Positions 38,121-51,000 are shown, counted from the first letter of the stretch. The stretch is DNA of 64,000 nucleotides from Pardosa pseudoannulata (GCA_032207245.1 CM063499.1:79882928-79946927); one strand, 5' to 3'. The notes: generated by a model not told the origin, from the letters alone. Numbers and translations are program-made.

Positions 38121-38719
38121 TACTCCTTGAAGAATACCCGTTCATTTGTTATCACTGATACTGATTTTCAATTCAAAGTTATCGTAGAATTCTTGATTTG
38201 AGTAATTGAGTTAGTAAAACGCGTTTAAAAAACGTACGAAATCTGTAAATTGTCATTTTCATTTCTTTGTTAAAAATAAATATTGTTAACCACAGAAAAT
38301 TTCAGTGCTCATATTTCAATGGAAATACTCATTTTGACCATGCCTAGGTAAGTTTTGAAGAGCTTCAGTGCTACGTCTGTACGTAAGCACAGGACAATGA
38401 ATTTAGAAACTTTAGTTGTTCATTTTAGCCATCCCTCCGCAACTATTCACTAGTTTTGTTACGATGTCTGCATATACGTATGTACGTTAGTTACACAACG
38501 CAAGAGCCGTAAAAGTTTGAATTTTTGTATTCAGGATATCATCTAGTATATTGCCATTTTTGATTGCAATACTTTCTCTTTAAAGAAAAACTCAATTTGA
38601 ATATTCCATAATATCTACTTCCAATATTTTTGAGCTACTAGAAGTGGGTATTACATATTAATTACTTATTTTCAAATCCCCTCCTCATTATAGTCCACTC
38701 CAAGCTATTTCCACTGTGT

Positions 38720-39180
38720 GGAGAGGTTAGGGCTTATCGTGGTTGATCGCAGACGATAGAAATGGCGTAAGCAGAGGACAGGTTTGGAAGCGGTTTTCTC
38801 CAAACATCAAAGGTATCCAGCGCATTCAGCGAGAGGCCCCTCCATACTATGGCCCATTGCAAGCCATTACTACCTTCTGGAGGGGGTATGGCTTATCGTG
38901 GTCGATGGTGGCAGACGATAAAATAGCCTTGCCAAACGATGGCTTCGGAGGCGGTTTTTCTCCAAAGATCAAAGGCAGCCAGATGCGCAACTAAAGAGCG
39001 CAGTAGACCCTATGGACGAATCCACGTGTTTCGCTCTTTTAGTGGCCCAGCGTGTGGATGCAACCTGTGAACCATTGTTCGAGATCACCATCAGGAAGTG
39101 GTGAACAATTGGCCATAGTGTGGAGGCTACATAAGAAGAGACACGTCCCCATACTGGGCCATGATTATTTTGACGACATC
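38720..39180. repeat. GC-richer block with two 160-bp tandem units and an inverted segment
   Basis: GGCTTATCGTGG at 38730 and 38890 and GCGGTTTTCTCCAAA at 38791 and 38951 give a 160-bp period. CTCCATACTATGGCCCATTG near 38837 recurs inverted near 39105-39127. Open frames here are short and shared only in part between units. Not recognised. Confidence 0.6.
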
Positions 39181-39217
39181 TATTAGGAATTATAAGAAAC
39201 GAAAGAAATTTCCCCAA

Positions 39218-40020
39218 AAAATTGTTTATATTGGCATATTTTTAAAATAAGAAGTCAAGACTGATTGATTCAGTTCGAGATCAACTTTAGAAAGCTTGAG
39301 CTTTAACAAATTTAAAATTATCTTTCTTTCGTAAAATCTTAGTTTAATAATTTTTAATAGATTAACTTATATCTGCTTAACTTTTGCTTCATTTGTAGAT
39401 ATGTATATATATTCTTATCAAATATAATTAAAATAAAGAATATGTATTACGTGTATAAATTATAGAGCAATACAGATAAAATAAGAACTTTAATATGGTT
39501 ACACAGGAATTTAATTTGTAGTGAAAAAATAACTTAAAAATAGAAATATAAAAAAAAATTAGATATTATAATGCAATTTAAGGCTGTCATTTCTTAATAA
39601 TAGTGTAAAAAATATGTTTAAATGATCAAAATTTGTAATACATTTTTGTCAAAAGAAGAAAAATTAAGACTTAACTCTGGATAAGCTTAAATTTATTCTG
39701 TTTAATTTATTCTACTTATACTTTAGGCTATACAGAGTTAAGTGGTATTAAAATTATTATTTTATTTTTAAAAAACATTGATGATAAAAAATTTAAATCG
39801 TGATAACTTTGTTTTACGTATTTTTAAAAGCTTAAAATTTATTTATTTAATTTTGAAGGTATTTTTAATAGTAAGATTGTGAAAAAATAACTTAAAGTCG
39901 TACTAATATAATTAAAAGATGCAGTTTCTTTATATTAAACTATGATATTTAAAACAGGAGATATATATTAATCAAAATAGACTATTTTCTTAAATCCTAT
40001 ATTAAACGTCACTACTTCGA
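39218..40020. other. Gene-free AT-rich stretch
   Basis: Very AT-rich with A/T runs. Nothing recognised. Confidence 0.6.
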
Positions 40021-40070
40021 TATGTATGGTTCGACTGATTTACATGGCAGTATTACAGAATTTTTAAAAA

Positions 40071-40225
40071 GGCGATTTCACGCAGCAGGACACATCTCAA
40101 CTTATGACAATTCTGGCTTTACTTTCAAACGAAAGGGCAGTTTGTCTGTTGGCTGTTGTAAACATAAAAATGAATGGGAAGGCATTATAGTAGTTCGTGA
40201 CGTTACAACAAATTGCTCTATATGA
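40071..40225 (+). repeat. Second stand-alone copy of the 150-bp segment
   Basis: GGCGATTTCACGCAGCAGGA to ACAAATTGCTCTATATG. It is open in one frame for 67 codons (40022-40225), but other copies are not, so coding is doubtful. Confidence 0.55.
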
Positions 40226-40238
40226 CCACATATTTAAA

Positions 40239-40480
40239 TGTACACCGTGGATTTGGAGCTATTAACTACTTGGTGCCACGTATCCTCATACATCTATGTC
40301 TATGTCATGTAATGTAAAATTGTCTTGTATATGTGCTCTTTTATTTTATTCTTAAATTTGAGTCGGCAACAGTTTTTTTAATATGATTAATGTTTAAATG
40401 TACATAGTTGATCTAGAGCTATTAACTTCTAGGAGTCACATATCTATGTCTACGTCATGTATCGTAAAATTGTCCTGTAC
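40239..40480. repeat. Two-copy repeat next to the mariner insertion
   Basis: TTAAATGTACA...GAGCTATTAACT at 40234 recurs at 40386, and a related block recurs at 42785. GAGTCGGCAACAGTT at 40361 recurs at 41894. The mariner copy seems to have landed in the second unit. Confidence 0.5.
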
Positions 40481-40641
40481 GAGGGTTACTCTGAAGTTTT
40501 TTAGATACGCGCAGACTAGAATTTACAAAATAAAAATAACGGTTTAATTTTAAAATACAAAGTATTTTAACACAGCAGACGATTTTTTACTGACTTACTT
40601 CAACTTGTTTAGCGTAGAATAAATTTTAAACAGAAGAGAAA

Positions 40642-41692
40642 ATGGAGTTGACGCGAGAACATTTTCGCGCTATGATTTTCTACGATTTTAAAGCAGGATT
40701 CAATCAAGAAGAATGCTTTCAACGGTTGCAATTGGCATTGGGTGATGAATATCCAGCTCGTGCTACTGTATTCAGATGGTTTAAAGAATTAAACAGAGGT
40801 CGCCATTTTCTTCAGGATGAAGAACATACAGGAAGCCCGCCGTCGGTAGTCATTCCGGATAATGTGTCTGCCATACGAAAAATGTTAATGGATGATAATC
40901 GCTGTACCTATCAAATTATACAGAAGGAACTTAACATTGGATCCGTACCCATACACAAAATTATTAATGATGAATTATATCTGAAAAAAGTAGTTTGCCG
41001 TTGGGTTCCCCATAATCTAACTGAGCACCAAAAAGGGGAGCGTGTCAGAATCAGTAAAAAAACTCTTTAATTGCAAAATGATGGTGGCCACCGCATCATT
41101 TTAAAAATTGTAACTGGTTATGAAACATACATACCGTTTTTTTGTTTTTTTTTATGTTCCAACACGTCAAGAAAGCAAAGTATGGGTCTTTGAAGATGAT
41201 CCCAAGCCTACAATAGTGAAAAGACAACGCGAACTGAAAAAAGTGATGTATGTCGTTTTCTTCAGAAGTACGGGATTGTTCAAATCCATCCAGTTGGAAG
41301 GACTGAAGACAGTAACAACAAACTGGTATACTACTAAATGACTTCCACAAATTCTACATGAAGTGAATGTTAGGGGACTAATGCTTCACCATGACAATGC
41401 ATCTTCCCATACAGCCGGATTAACAGTTGAGTTTCTTAAACAAAAACCAATTAAAGTGATAGAACGTCCGCCGTATTCACCCGATCTAGCTATGTGTGAT
41501 TTTTGGTTATTCTTTAATCTAAAAAAAGAACTTACGTGGACGTCGTTTTCATTCAGAAGAAGAGAATGATATGGCTATAAATGCATTTTTTTCATCTATT
41601 CCAAGAAATTAATGAATTGAGGCATTTAATCTGTGGAAAATTCGTCGACAAAAGTGCATTGATGCTGGAGGAGACTACTTTGAACACACCTA
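40642..41692 (+). pseudogene. Mariner (DD34D) transposase, inactivated
   Basis: The N-terminal 142 codons (40642-41070) contain the helix-turn-helix region: FRAMIFYDFKAGFNQEECFQ, then a second HTH ending in TVFRWFKELNRG. A TAA at 41068 interrupts the frame. After it come NDGGHRI and the first catalytic motif, here TGYET instead of the usual TGDET (codon 41119-41121), so the first Asp is lost. A frameshift in a T-run near 41140-41155 leads into VPTRQESKVWVFEDDP, a TGA at 41339, then HHDNAS and PDLAMCDF. Exactly 34 residues separate the second and third Asp, the mariner spacing. Another shift near 41545 destroys the end. CGAGGGTTACTCTGAAG at about 40483, preceded by TA, is a candidate left terminal repeat. 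I could not place a matching right one. The element is a dead copy. Confidence 0.9.
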
Positions 41693-41924
41693 AAATTTTG
41701 TAAGTATAACTTTAAAAACCTAATTGTGTATCAAAAATTTGTGTATCAAAAATTAACTTGACCTCATATATTGCATAAATATTTAAAAATCTGCAGTATT
41801 TTTAATGACCACACTATACGTCTATGTATTGTCATATGTAAAAATATTATGATTATCGTCATTTACTTAGTCCAACAGTATCTAATAAACTTGAGTCGGC
41901 AACAGTTCCCGAAAAGCGTCCTGA

Positions 41925-42781
41925 TTGGGTTGGACCTGGAATGGATAGAGGCATCCATAGATGGCAAAATTCAAAGAGAGTAATGTTTATCTTCTCCTAA
42001 ACTATCGATCCGATCCTAAAATAAATTGGTATAAATAGGTTTCTATCACAGCGAAAAATACTGCCTCTTTAAAACGTTCGAAATCCACCCCTTCCCCTCT
42101 TTTTTATTTATTTTAACTTCATTGCCATTATTTCAATTCCCATATAAATGTAAAATACTAGCATTAAATTCATCCTTTAACCATCTCATTGAATCATTCT
42201 TATATTAAAATTTTCTTTATTTGCCTTATTTTCATATGTTTAATCATCATGAACATATTTATATAAGGCAATTATGTTTGATTATTTTTATTAACCATAG
42301 ACAAAATTCATAATATCTTCTCCTAAACTATCGAGAAAAAATAAATATAAATAATCCTATAGAATTGCCCTACATTGAAATCGCTTATTTCATTTTAATG
42401 GTCAATAATTGAATCAAAATTCGTCATTTATAAATAATAAATTATTTTTTGCAAGACAATTATTGAAAACATTCTTTTTAAATTTTTAAATGCCTCAATA
42501 CATAGAACTTAGAAAAAATAATTTTTGTTTAACGTCAAATATATGTTTTATTTACATGTTTAAATAATAACAATAAACTATCGTGAAACAGGAACGTCAT
42601 AATTAGTTACTAAATCGCCTTATAACAGATATTTGGGTTATAATAATCAAACATGTGTAAAATTTTAAATTGGATCATCATAGTGTTTGTTGCAAGATAA
42701 TTCTCAAGATTTTTTACCTGCCAAAGTACTTTACAATTTGGTAAAAAATTTTACTGATCCCGTCATGTGATCTAATGCTTT
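41925..42781 (+). mobile_element. Degenerate 5'-truncated Helitron
   Basis: Picks up the family at GGGTTGGACCTGGAATGG and ends near GATCCCGTCATGTGAT, where the terminal hairpin has decayed. Confidence 0.6.
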
Positions 42782-43624
42782 TTAACATATGTATACCGTG
42801 GATCTAGAGCTATTAACTCCTAGGTGCGACGTATCATCATGCATGAGTTTACGTCAACGATAGATATTCAACAGATATTTGGCGTTAAATGGTAAAGCGA
42901 CCGAGTATATTAAAGAACAATAGTATCTGGACTTAGGAATGCACCAACGTAGAAATTTTCAGTTGCGAATCGGCTCTCAGTGTTTTGACACGTGTTGTCA
43001 GCCCAAATCCTTGATAGGGGCGAAGTTCAATGACACCCCCGCAAGCAGACCAGTCTGGTTTTCTTTAGTTGAACATATTTATTTGCATTTTCTTTTAATT
43101 AATTTTGCAACGTTTTTTCGTGTAAAAATAAATAAATAAATAAATAAACCTTCTTTGGGTTAAGAAATACGAAAAACAACAACAAAAAGCAATGGTTTCC
43201 GTATGGGATTTGTATTAATTCTTCCCATTTCAATTAATTCAAATGCAGGAAAATGATGTGGCGTTCGAGGAAACTGACTTAGAGCTCTGTGACTCAACCG
43301 GTTAAACTTGCATGTTGAGGCACGAGAACAATAAACTGAATAAACGTGGCCGCTAGCAATAAGTTCAAAAATTTTGGAAGACGTAAAACACAGAATGAGA
43401 AAAAAGAAAAAAAAACTTTCTACAGAATATGACCTCTGTTGACGTGTAAGAAGAGAAATGGGATATGAAACCAGGAAAGTTAAAATCTCATAGTAAAATC
43501 CAACAAGGTGTTAATGTATATATCACGGCTCGTAGCGCCCTTTAAAACACAGTACCATTACTTACCATTACATACCTAAGATAGCACTTTATTAAATATG
43601 CAGTTTTGAGGTAATATTTATAGA

Positions 43625-44505
43625 CTAGCATATAGCCCATCATATGACGGGATTAGTAAAATTTTTAATATTCCAGAACTGTTAAGTACCCGAAGAGGCA
43701 GGTAAGAAATGGTTTGTTTTTTGGCTCAGAACTATCTGGTTTACTCTGATCTATTTATCGTCATACTCCTCTAGAATCACCCGATCCTGTAATGCAGTTT
43801 AGAATCACATTGAATTCATTTAGTCAAACCGTGTGGTTATGTGTAATAAGCAAACACACAAAGGAACAAACTTCTTAATTTCCAAATATATATAAATTAA
43901 AAGTTAGATATTTATGAATCCGTGAAATAGACTCCTAGACTTATATGAAAAGAATTTGTTGTTAATACCGGTGATAAAATTTTCATTGCAACAAAAAATA
44001 ATCGATGATTAAATTTAAAATTATCACATATGTACCTAATCTATTATTTAAGCCAAATATAAAAGAAAATCATTTGCGTAATATCTAAGTTCAGTGGTAA
44101 AAGATATTAAAATAGTGTAGACGATATTTAAATAGTTTAAAATATGAAATGATTAAATGAGATGTTTCAAGGAATGACGTCACAATGCTAGAAAAAATTG
44201 TTACTTTTTATTCAGTGATAAATGGATAAATTTAATCGCCTGCTCTTAACCGGGGAAAATAGGGCTCGAAATAATGGCATTAAACTCTCGAAAAGGGGCG
44301 AAGGGGTAGATTTCGAACTTTTTAAAGACGACAATATTTTTTGCTGTGATATGTAGCCTATTTATACAAATTTATTTTAGAGTCGGATCGATAGTTTAGG
44401 AGAAGATAAACTTTATTTGCTTTGAATGGATGCCTCTATCCATTCCAGGTCCAACCGCTTCATAAATTTGCGGACAGATAACTTAGGCTATTATTATATA
44501 GGGTA
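43625..44505 (-). mobile_element. Non-autonomous Helitron, longer form
   Basis: CTAG at 43625 next to the hairpin (one mismatch) and GGCTATTATTATATAGGG at the other end. 881 bp. It has an internal segment (AAACCGTGTGGTTATG and following) that is missing from the 650-bp form. Confidence 0.75.
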
Positions 44506-44756
44506 TTTGAATTTATTTTTTAATTAATGTATACTATAACACAGCGACGTATATTACTTGGGTAAACTTGGGTTAATCTAATATCGACATTATCTATGCA
44601 GAGATTGAATATCAATTATGAAAATTTACCCTCTTCATTGGTCTTTAAATATGGGATTTTTTTATCGAAATATTTCTATGAATATACTATGTTTTAGTTA
44701 TGTAAAAGCTTACTGCTTTTACATCCCAATAGTTGTATAGTACTATTATTATCAAA

Positions 44757-44880
44757 CTAGCATATAGTCCGTCATATAACGGGATCAGTAAAATTTTTAA
44801 TTTTTCACATTTATAAAGTATCCTATGAGGCAGGTAACAAAAGTTTCTTTTTTGGCTAATATTTATCTAGTACACACTTA
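44757..44880 (-). mobile_element. Helitron 3'-end fragment
   Basis: CTAG, hairpin (GTCCGTCATATAACGG) and about 100 bp of adjoining family sequence, then similarity stops. Confidence 0.6.
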
Positions 44881-44997
44881 ATAATTTGTTTATCTTTACT
44901 GACCGCATGTTAGTTGCCAACTTTAATTTATCTTGTTATATTACGTGATAAGATGAACAGCAGAGGTTTCAATATTGACGGTGATTATTCAGTGGTA

Positions 44998-45636
44998 TCC
45001 CCTATATAATAATAGCCTAAGTTATTTGTACGTCTGTCCTCGATTTTATGAAGCGGTTGGACCTGGAATGGATAGAGGCATCCATAGTTAGCAGAATTCA
45101 AAGAGAGTAATGTTTATCTTCTCCTAAACTATCGATCCGATTCTAAAATAAATGGATATAAATATGCTTCATATCACAGCGAAAAATACTGCCGTCTTTA
45201 AAACGTTCGAAATCCACCCCTTCCCATCTTTTCGAGCTTTTAATGCCATTATTTTAACTCATATTTTCCCCGGTTAAGAGCAGGCGATCAAATTTATCAA
45301 TTTATCACAGGGCTAATAGGTAAAAATAACATTTTTCTAGCATTATGAGGTCATTCCTTTAACTATCTCATTGAATCATTTCTTAAATTATTTAAATTAT
45401 GCCTTATTTTCATACGTTTTATCATATGACGTAAATAATTTTCTTTTATATTTGGCTTAAATAATAGATTAGGTACATATGTGATAATTTTAAATTGAAT
45501 CATCGATTACTTTTTGTTGCAAGATAACTCTCAGCCAAAAAACAAACCATTTTTTCACCTGCCTCCTAAGGTACTTAACAATTATGGAAAATTAAAAATT
45601 TTATAAATCCCGTCATATGGCGGGCTGTATGCTCAG
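44998..45636 (+). mobile_element. Non-autonomous Helitron copy
   Basis: A/TCCCCTATATAATAATAGCC start and hairpin CCCGTCATATGGCGGG near the end. The last bases read GCTCAG rather than GCTAG. Confidence 0.75.
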
Positions 45637-45639
45637 TAT

Positions 45640-46287
45640 ATGAATAATGTCCAAAATTGAACTAATCGATTGCAAACCGTGTGGTTATGTATCAAAAATA
45701 GACAAACGAACAAATTTCTTTATTTTCAAAGATATATAACTTAAACGATAGATATTTATGAGTCTGTGAAATAGACTCCTTGACTTTTATGAAAAGAATT
45801 TGTTGTTAATATCGGTGATAAAATTTTCATTGCAACAAAGCATAATCGATGATTAAATTTAAAATCATCACATATGTACATAATCTATTATTTAAGAAAA
45901 ATCTAAAAGAAAATTATTTACGTAATATCTAAGTTCAGTGATAAAATGTATGAAAATAATGCAGACGATATTTAAATAATTTAAATAAGAAATGATTCAT
46001 TGAGATGGTTAAAGGAATGACGTCATAATGTTAGAAAAAAATGTTATTTTTACCCACTTATGTGATAAATTGATAAATTGAATCGCCTGCTCCTAACCAG
46101 GGAAGATAGGGCTTGAAATAATGGCATTAAACGACCGAAAAGGGGGAAAAGGGACGATTTCGAACGTTTTTGCTAATTCTAACTGATCAAGAATCCAATA
46201 TGGATGCCTCTATACATTCCAGGTCCAACCGTTTCATAAATTCGTGGACAGACGGACAGACAACTTAGGCTATTATTATATAGGGGA
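45640..46287 (-). mobile_element. Helitron copy in opposite orientation, 3' end missing
   Basis: The 5' end GGCTATTATTATATAGGGGA on the plus strand closes at 46287. It lies head-out, back to back with the copy ending at 45636. Confidence 0.7.
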
Positions 46288-46519
46288 TTTTTATTTGCAA
46301 TAAAATAATATAAAAATTCAAATAAAAATAACAAAATGGTAGGGTTTTTTTTAAGAAAATAAAAGTTGAATACTTTTTTTCTTTTTCTTTGTTTTCTTTT
46401 CTTTCTTTCTTTCTTTCTTTTTTTTTTTTTTTACTCAGAAAAAATATTTTAAAATGTTCAAAGTTGATTACTATACCATTAAAATTTTGTAAGTTTTCTC
46501 CATTCCTTCTACTAAATCT

Positions 46520-46697
46520 GGCCAAACGCTGGCCGATTGGTTAGGGCGCTGATCGTCGGTACCAGAGTTCATGGGTTCGAATCCCACTATGGCATGGTTG
46601 TTCGTAGCCGTTCGGAATCGGCTTTAAGCTGTAGGTCCCGGTCTCATTAGCCCTCGTGTACAAAACAGTAGACCGTAGCGCTCTAAACCAAACCAAA
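46520..46697 (+). mobile_element. tRNA-derived SINE, full length
   Basis: Same family as 50360-50536, with A- and B-box intact and a CCAAA tail. It is flanked by 12-bp direct repeats TCTACTAAATCT (46508-46519 and 46698-46709). Confidence 0.88.
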
Positions 46698-46739
46698 TCT
46701 ACTAAATCTAAAACAAAGAAAAAGTTCGAAAATTCATTT

Positions 46740-47087
46740 CATTACTGTATGTAATCTACTAACCTTAAAATCCTACGTGAATAAGTCATTCATGTAAGGA
46801 TGACGCGCCAAAGGAAAGTTACAGTTAAAAAACAAGAAAGAAATAGTTAAAAGATTTATCTCACGCTAAGGATAAAAGATACGATTACTGAGAGGTTTAA
46901 AATTGGTATTGTGCTATCGTCACCAAAGACCCCTTCAGGTCATGATAACGAATACGTATATTCATGACTAAGGCAAAGAATATAGACACAGGAAGAAGGG
47001 AAGATGCCGTAGAGATAATGTAAACACGTAAGCGAAAGAAGTAACTTGACAGAAAAACTACTTTACAGGCTTCGGTTCACATTCACT
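46740..47087. other. Gene-free stretch between repeats
   Basis: No feature recognised. Likewise 42782-43620, 48801-49170 and 49320-49908, which are slightly less AT-rich but hold no frame or repeat I can identify. Confidence 0.5.
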
Positions 47088-48380
47088 TTTCTTCATTTTT
47101 CTTTTAAGTTGGTATCTGATTTTCTTTTCTAAATTATTAATTTTGTAAATTTCAGACATTTTTAAAAATTCCTTTTAGATTATACAATTGAGATACAGGC
47201 TAACACCTACACAATGTTTAAGTCCATTTTGTAATATGTTCTAGATTAAATTTTCTGTTAAACAAAAAGTTGAAAATGGCGTAGAACATTAGTTCGACAG
47301 AGAAACCTAGTCTGTATTATTCTTTACGGCAGATGGGGATTTGTGTTTCCTCCACACTATGACGTTGATACGTCAAGACTTAGCCAATGACAATTCAAAC
47401 AGCAGCAAGTGTTGATCACAAAGGCTATGACTCCTTTAAGAAGATTTCCTTGCTGTACAGTGCGAGATCAGGGCCATAGATAGAAATTGTTTTCAGGGTG
47501 GGGGGACCAAAGAGGAAAGACATTGTTATTTGTGAATGGTACTTCAGTAAAACAAAATTAAGGTATTGAGGCTTGAATGAGATATAACAATTATCCATTT
47601 TTAACTCAATCAAAAAAAAAAATGATGGCTTTGTTACCTTCCTAATGAAAAAAAAGGCACAATATAGCAGAATATACAGAAAATGTTTAATTTTCGGCCA
47701 GCGGTTTGGCAAAACAATTTATAGCTCATGTGGTTTTTTTTAGGAACATGTTCTTATGCTTGCCTTTGGTACCTGAGTTCGTGGGTTCGAATCCCACAGT
47801 GGCATGGATGTTCGTAGCCGTTCGGAATCGGCATTAAGCTGTAGGTCCCGGTCTCATTAGCCCTCGTGTTGCAAAAAGTAGACCGTAGCACTCCAAACCA
47901 AACTTATACAGTTAGATCGATTGCACCTACACCCGTGAGACATTTTCTTTTGATGAAGTTCCTCTAGAATTTCGGTAATAAGAAGTGATTATTCTAGAAT
48001 TTCGGGTAATAAATTCGATCTGAACAGATGAAAAACGAGATATTTAAAATTGAGAAAGTAATAGCCTTAATTATTGTTAAGACATTTTAAGACCTGGATA
48101 TGTGCTGAATTCTATGAACAATTAATTAAATTAGCCATTATTAAATTATGATCAGTTATTAAATTACAAACTTCTTCTCACATTCAGTTTCTCCACTCCT
48201 CTTTTAAGCTGTGATTGGATTTTGTTTTTTAAATTATCAATTCTGTAGATTTCAAGTGTGGATTTTTAAAAATTTCTTGTACATTGTATACTTGAGGTAT
48301 ATTCTAATACGTACGAAATATTTAAGCTGTTAAACAGAAAAAAACAGTTAACAGTTAAACAGTTAAACATTTGCAAATGG
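47088..48380. repeat. Dispersed duplicate pair at 47088-47260 and 48180-48380
   Basis: Both read CACTTTTCTTC/CACTCCTC-type start, TTTTAAGTTG/GCTG, GATTTT, AAATTAT(T/C)AATT(T/C)TGTA and GAGATACA/GAGGTATA. Colinear, about 75 percent identical by eye. Confidence 0.5.
47768..47903 (+). mobile_element. 5'-truncated tRNA-derived SINE
   Basis: Starts at the anticodon-stem equivalent (GGTACC) and keeps the B-box and the whole body and tail. The A-box part is missing. No clear target duplication was found. Confidence 0.8.
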
Positions 48381-48486
48381 TGTTGAAAATAAGTTCGATC
48401 GAGATAAAAAGTATGTATCTTTGTTTAGAGTCTCAGTTGGTGATTTGTAGTTCCCGCCATCTGATGTCACCACTCCAAGACACCCA

Positions 48487-48800
48487 CGCCAGCTAGATTG
48501 GACAATCGGCTTTTCAATTTCAAAAGCTTGTAGTTCAGAACCTATATACAATTTTTCTAAAACCTAAGACGCGCGTACTAAAAGAAAGACATGAATCACC
48601 GACGCCAGCTAGACTAGAGAATCAGCTTTTCAATTTTAAAATCTTGTAATTAGAATCTAGGAATAATTTTACTAAAACCTAAGACACGCGTACTAAAAGA
48701 AACACTTTTATGAGACACCGACGCCAGCTAGATTAGTGAATCAACTTTTCAATTTCAAAATCTTGTAATTAGAATCTAGGAATAATTTTACTAAAACCTA
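48487..48800. repeat. Tandem repeat, about 117-bp unit, 2.7 copies
   Basis: Units begin CGCCAGCTAGA at 48487, 48603 and 48722, with CTAAAACCTAAGAC and CGCGTACTAAAAGAAA inside. Confidence 0.8.
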
Positions 48801-49167
48801 GCCCAGAATTGACCTTGTATATATACATGACGTGATCCAATAGTAAGGCGAATGGAGTAATTACTCCTTCTTAGTAAAATCATTTCTTTTTTATCATGGA
48901 GTTTCCGTTGCAGGCATCGCTTGAGCCATTTGCATTTGTTTGTGGCGAACTAAACGTGGAAGGTATTGACAGCTCCGTTTCCACGTGCTAACTGATTCTT
49001 ATCGGTTGATTAGTCATCAATTTCCTGTGAAATATCTCTGTGCTTGACCGCATTACTCCAAAAGGTTACGCAAACGTCGGTCTTTTTCATTTATTTTATT
49101 ATTATATAAGAGTTCCCTTTTAAAATCGTTTATAACTCATGTAATTTCCATCTATCCCTTTTTAGAC

Positions 49168-49318
<151 letters not shown>

Positions 49319-49910
49319 AGACAAGAAGTCCAGGACGGGTGGTTGCAGTCATGGCCAGAAAAAGACACCGTTTTAGTCAAAGACCTTTATTAACATTAGT
49401 TGGATGGAGGGATTTTCACTTCATACAGGGATGGGACAAGCTGACTTGTCAGCTAACATGAAGTTCTGAGTTAAAGGCAAAGTAATATCTGAGTTAAAAT
49501 CCATGTGAGAATCTTAGTCAAAATCTGGGTGAAAAAATCTGTCTCCGATAGAGCGAATCTCCTTTTTGTTCTGGAATTTTCCAAAGTGGCTGCTAGGGCA
49601 GAATGAAGTTTTAATTGGTTAAACCCTTTCTCTGAGGCGTGAACTGTAGCCCAGTGGTCAACTCAAATTACAGGTTAAAAAAGGGTAAAACAAAGAGTCG
49701 CGGGGTTTTTTGCCCTTGACTTAAGATTTGAATCTTCTCGGGCCATCTAATCAATGAAGGCTTTGGGATATAAATTTATATCGGTCTGTTTGAACTCTCC
49801 CATTACTGGAAATTTTGTGACACTATATTCCTTAAGGTACCGTCTTTGGAGTTTTATACAAAATACTTACATTATTTTTCCGATTTAGTTTGCTTTTACT
49901 TGCATATATA

Positions 49911-50568
49911 CAGTAGAACCTCGATTAACCGGAACTCTCCGTTAACCGAAGTCGGTTTCTTCTTCACTTTTTTCTTTCACTTTCTACTAACATCCAAAAA
50001 TTTCTGTTTACAAACATGCATTTTTAAAGTTTTCTTTTTTCCCACATTCCTTTTGTATGCAAGCTGTCCTTTCCAAACTACTAGTGGAGATAAATATATG
50101 GGAATCCCCTTTTCAGAATTCCTTCTCGCAATCACAATTCTTGGTTGGAGTGGACTCTTCTCCACTTTCAAACGTCCCTGTTCTAAACAAAAACACACCC
50201 CATTTCGAAATTTGGAAAGTCGTACTGCCGAGTCCTAGAACAATCGAATGTTATTCCACCCATGACGATACTGCATATTAAACTAGATGATTATTGATAA
50301 ATTCTCGATTATCCGAGAATTTCCATTATCCGAAGTAGGTTAGGTCCCAATTACTTAGGGCCTAACGCTGGCCGATTGGTTAGGGCGCTGGTCGTCGGTA
50401 CCAGAGTTCGTGGGTTCGAATCCCACTTTGGCATGGGTGTTCGTAGCCGTTCGGAATCGGCTTTAAGCAGTAGGTCCCGGTCTCATTAGCCCTCGTGTGC
50501 AAAACAGTAGACCGTAGCGCTCCAAACCAAACCAAACCCAATTACTTAGGATAATCGAGGTTTTACGG
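49911..50568 (+). mobile_element. pogo/Tigger-like MITE, interrupted by a SINE
   Basis: The left end CAGTAGAACCTCGATTAACC and right end (reverse complement CCGTAAAACCTCGATTATCC) are inverted repeats next to TA on both sides, as in the Tc1/mariner/pogo group. The SINE at 50360-50536 is inserted inside it, so its own length is about 470 bp. No transposase coding is visible. Confidence 0.65.
50360..50536 (+). mobile_element. tRNA-derived SINE with 14-bp TSD
   Basis: 177 bp. The head has a pol III A-box (TGGTTAGGGCGCTGG) and a perfect B-box (GGTTCGAATCCC) in a tRNA-like stretch. A tRNA-unrelated body and a CCAAA-type tail follow. It is flanked by perfect direct repeats CCCAATTACTTAGG at 50346-50359 and 50537-50550, the mark of target-primed reverse transcription. 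It interrupts a pogo-like element. Confidence 0.9.
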
Positions 50569-50577
50569 TATATATAT

Positions 50578-50641
<64 letters not shown>
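50569..50641. repeat. (AT)n microsatellite at the edge of the pogo-like MITE
   Basis: Begins at the TA that flanks the element's right end. Confidence 0.9.
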
Positions 50642-50643
<2 letters not shown>

Positions 50644-50773
50644 CTTATAACCCCCAGTAATTGTCCTTTCTTGGTGGAAAACACTGAATCTTAAACAGAT
50701 ACTATCATCGTTGGATTTTTCTCCTCTACAATAAAATTTCGTTTGGTAATTCATTAGTATTTTATTGTCAATA

Positions 50774-50815
50774 CACTGATCTCTCGCTTTTCGAGGTTAA
50801 TGGGAACCGAAACCT
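50774..50815 (-). repeat. Candidate Tigger-type terminal repeat
   Basis: TA followed by CACTGATCTCTCGCTTTTCG and then AGGTTAATGGGAACCG. This lies downstream of the Tigger-like coding fragment in the expected position for that element's end. The other end is not visible. Confidence 0.4.
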
Positions 50816-51000
50816 TCCATGAATGCTGAAAACCCTCGAAGTAGCATTTGCCCCTAGGTATTTTAGTGTATGCGGGTACACGAATGTTTTAAATATGTAA
50901 ACAGTATTTAAACTTTACACATTTAAGACAAAAATGACAACTGTATACGTACTTACTTAAACGTGTCAGTGCTCATTAATGAGGTTAATTACAAATCATT

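Noticed and set aside
38743..39217. Open frames of 82-83 codons in the GC-richer block
   Set aside because: They follow a 160-bp tandem repeat and occur on both strands. No family recognised.
49846..50281. Overlapping frames of 73-130 codons on both strands
   Set aside because: They lie inside the pogo-like MITE with no recognisable domain, and frames on both strands overlap.
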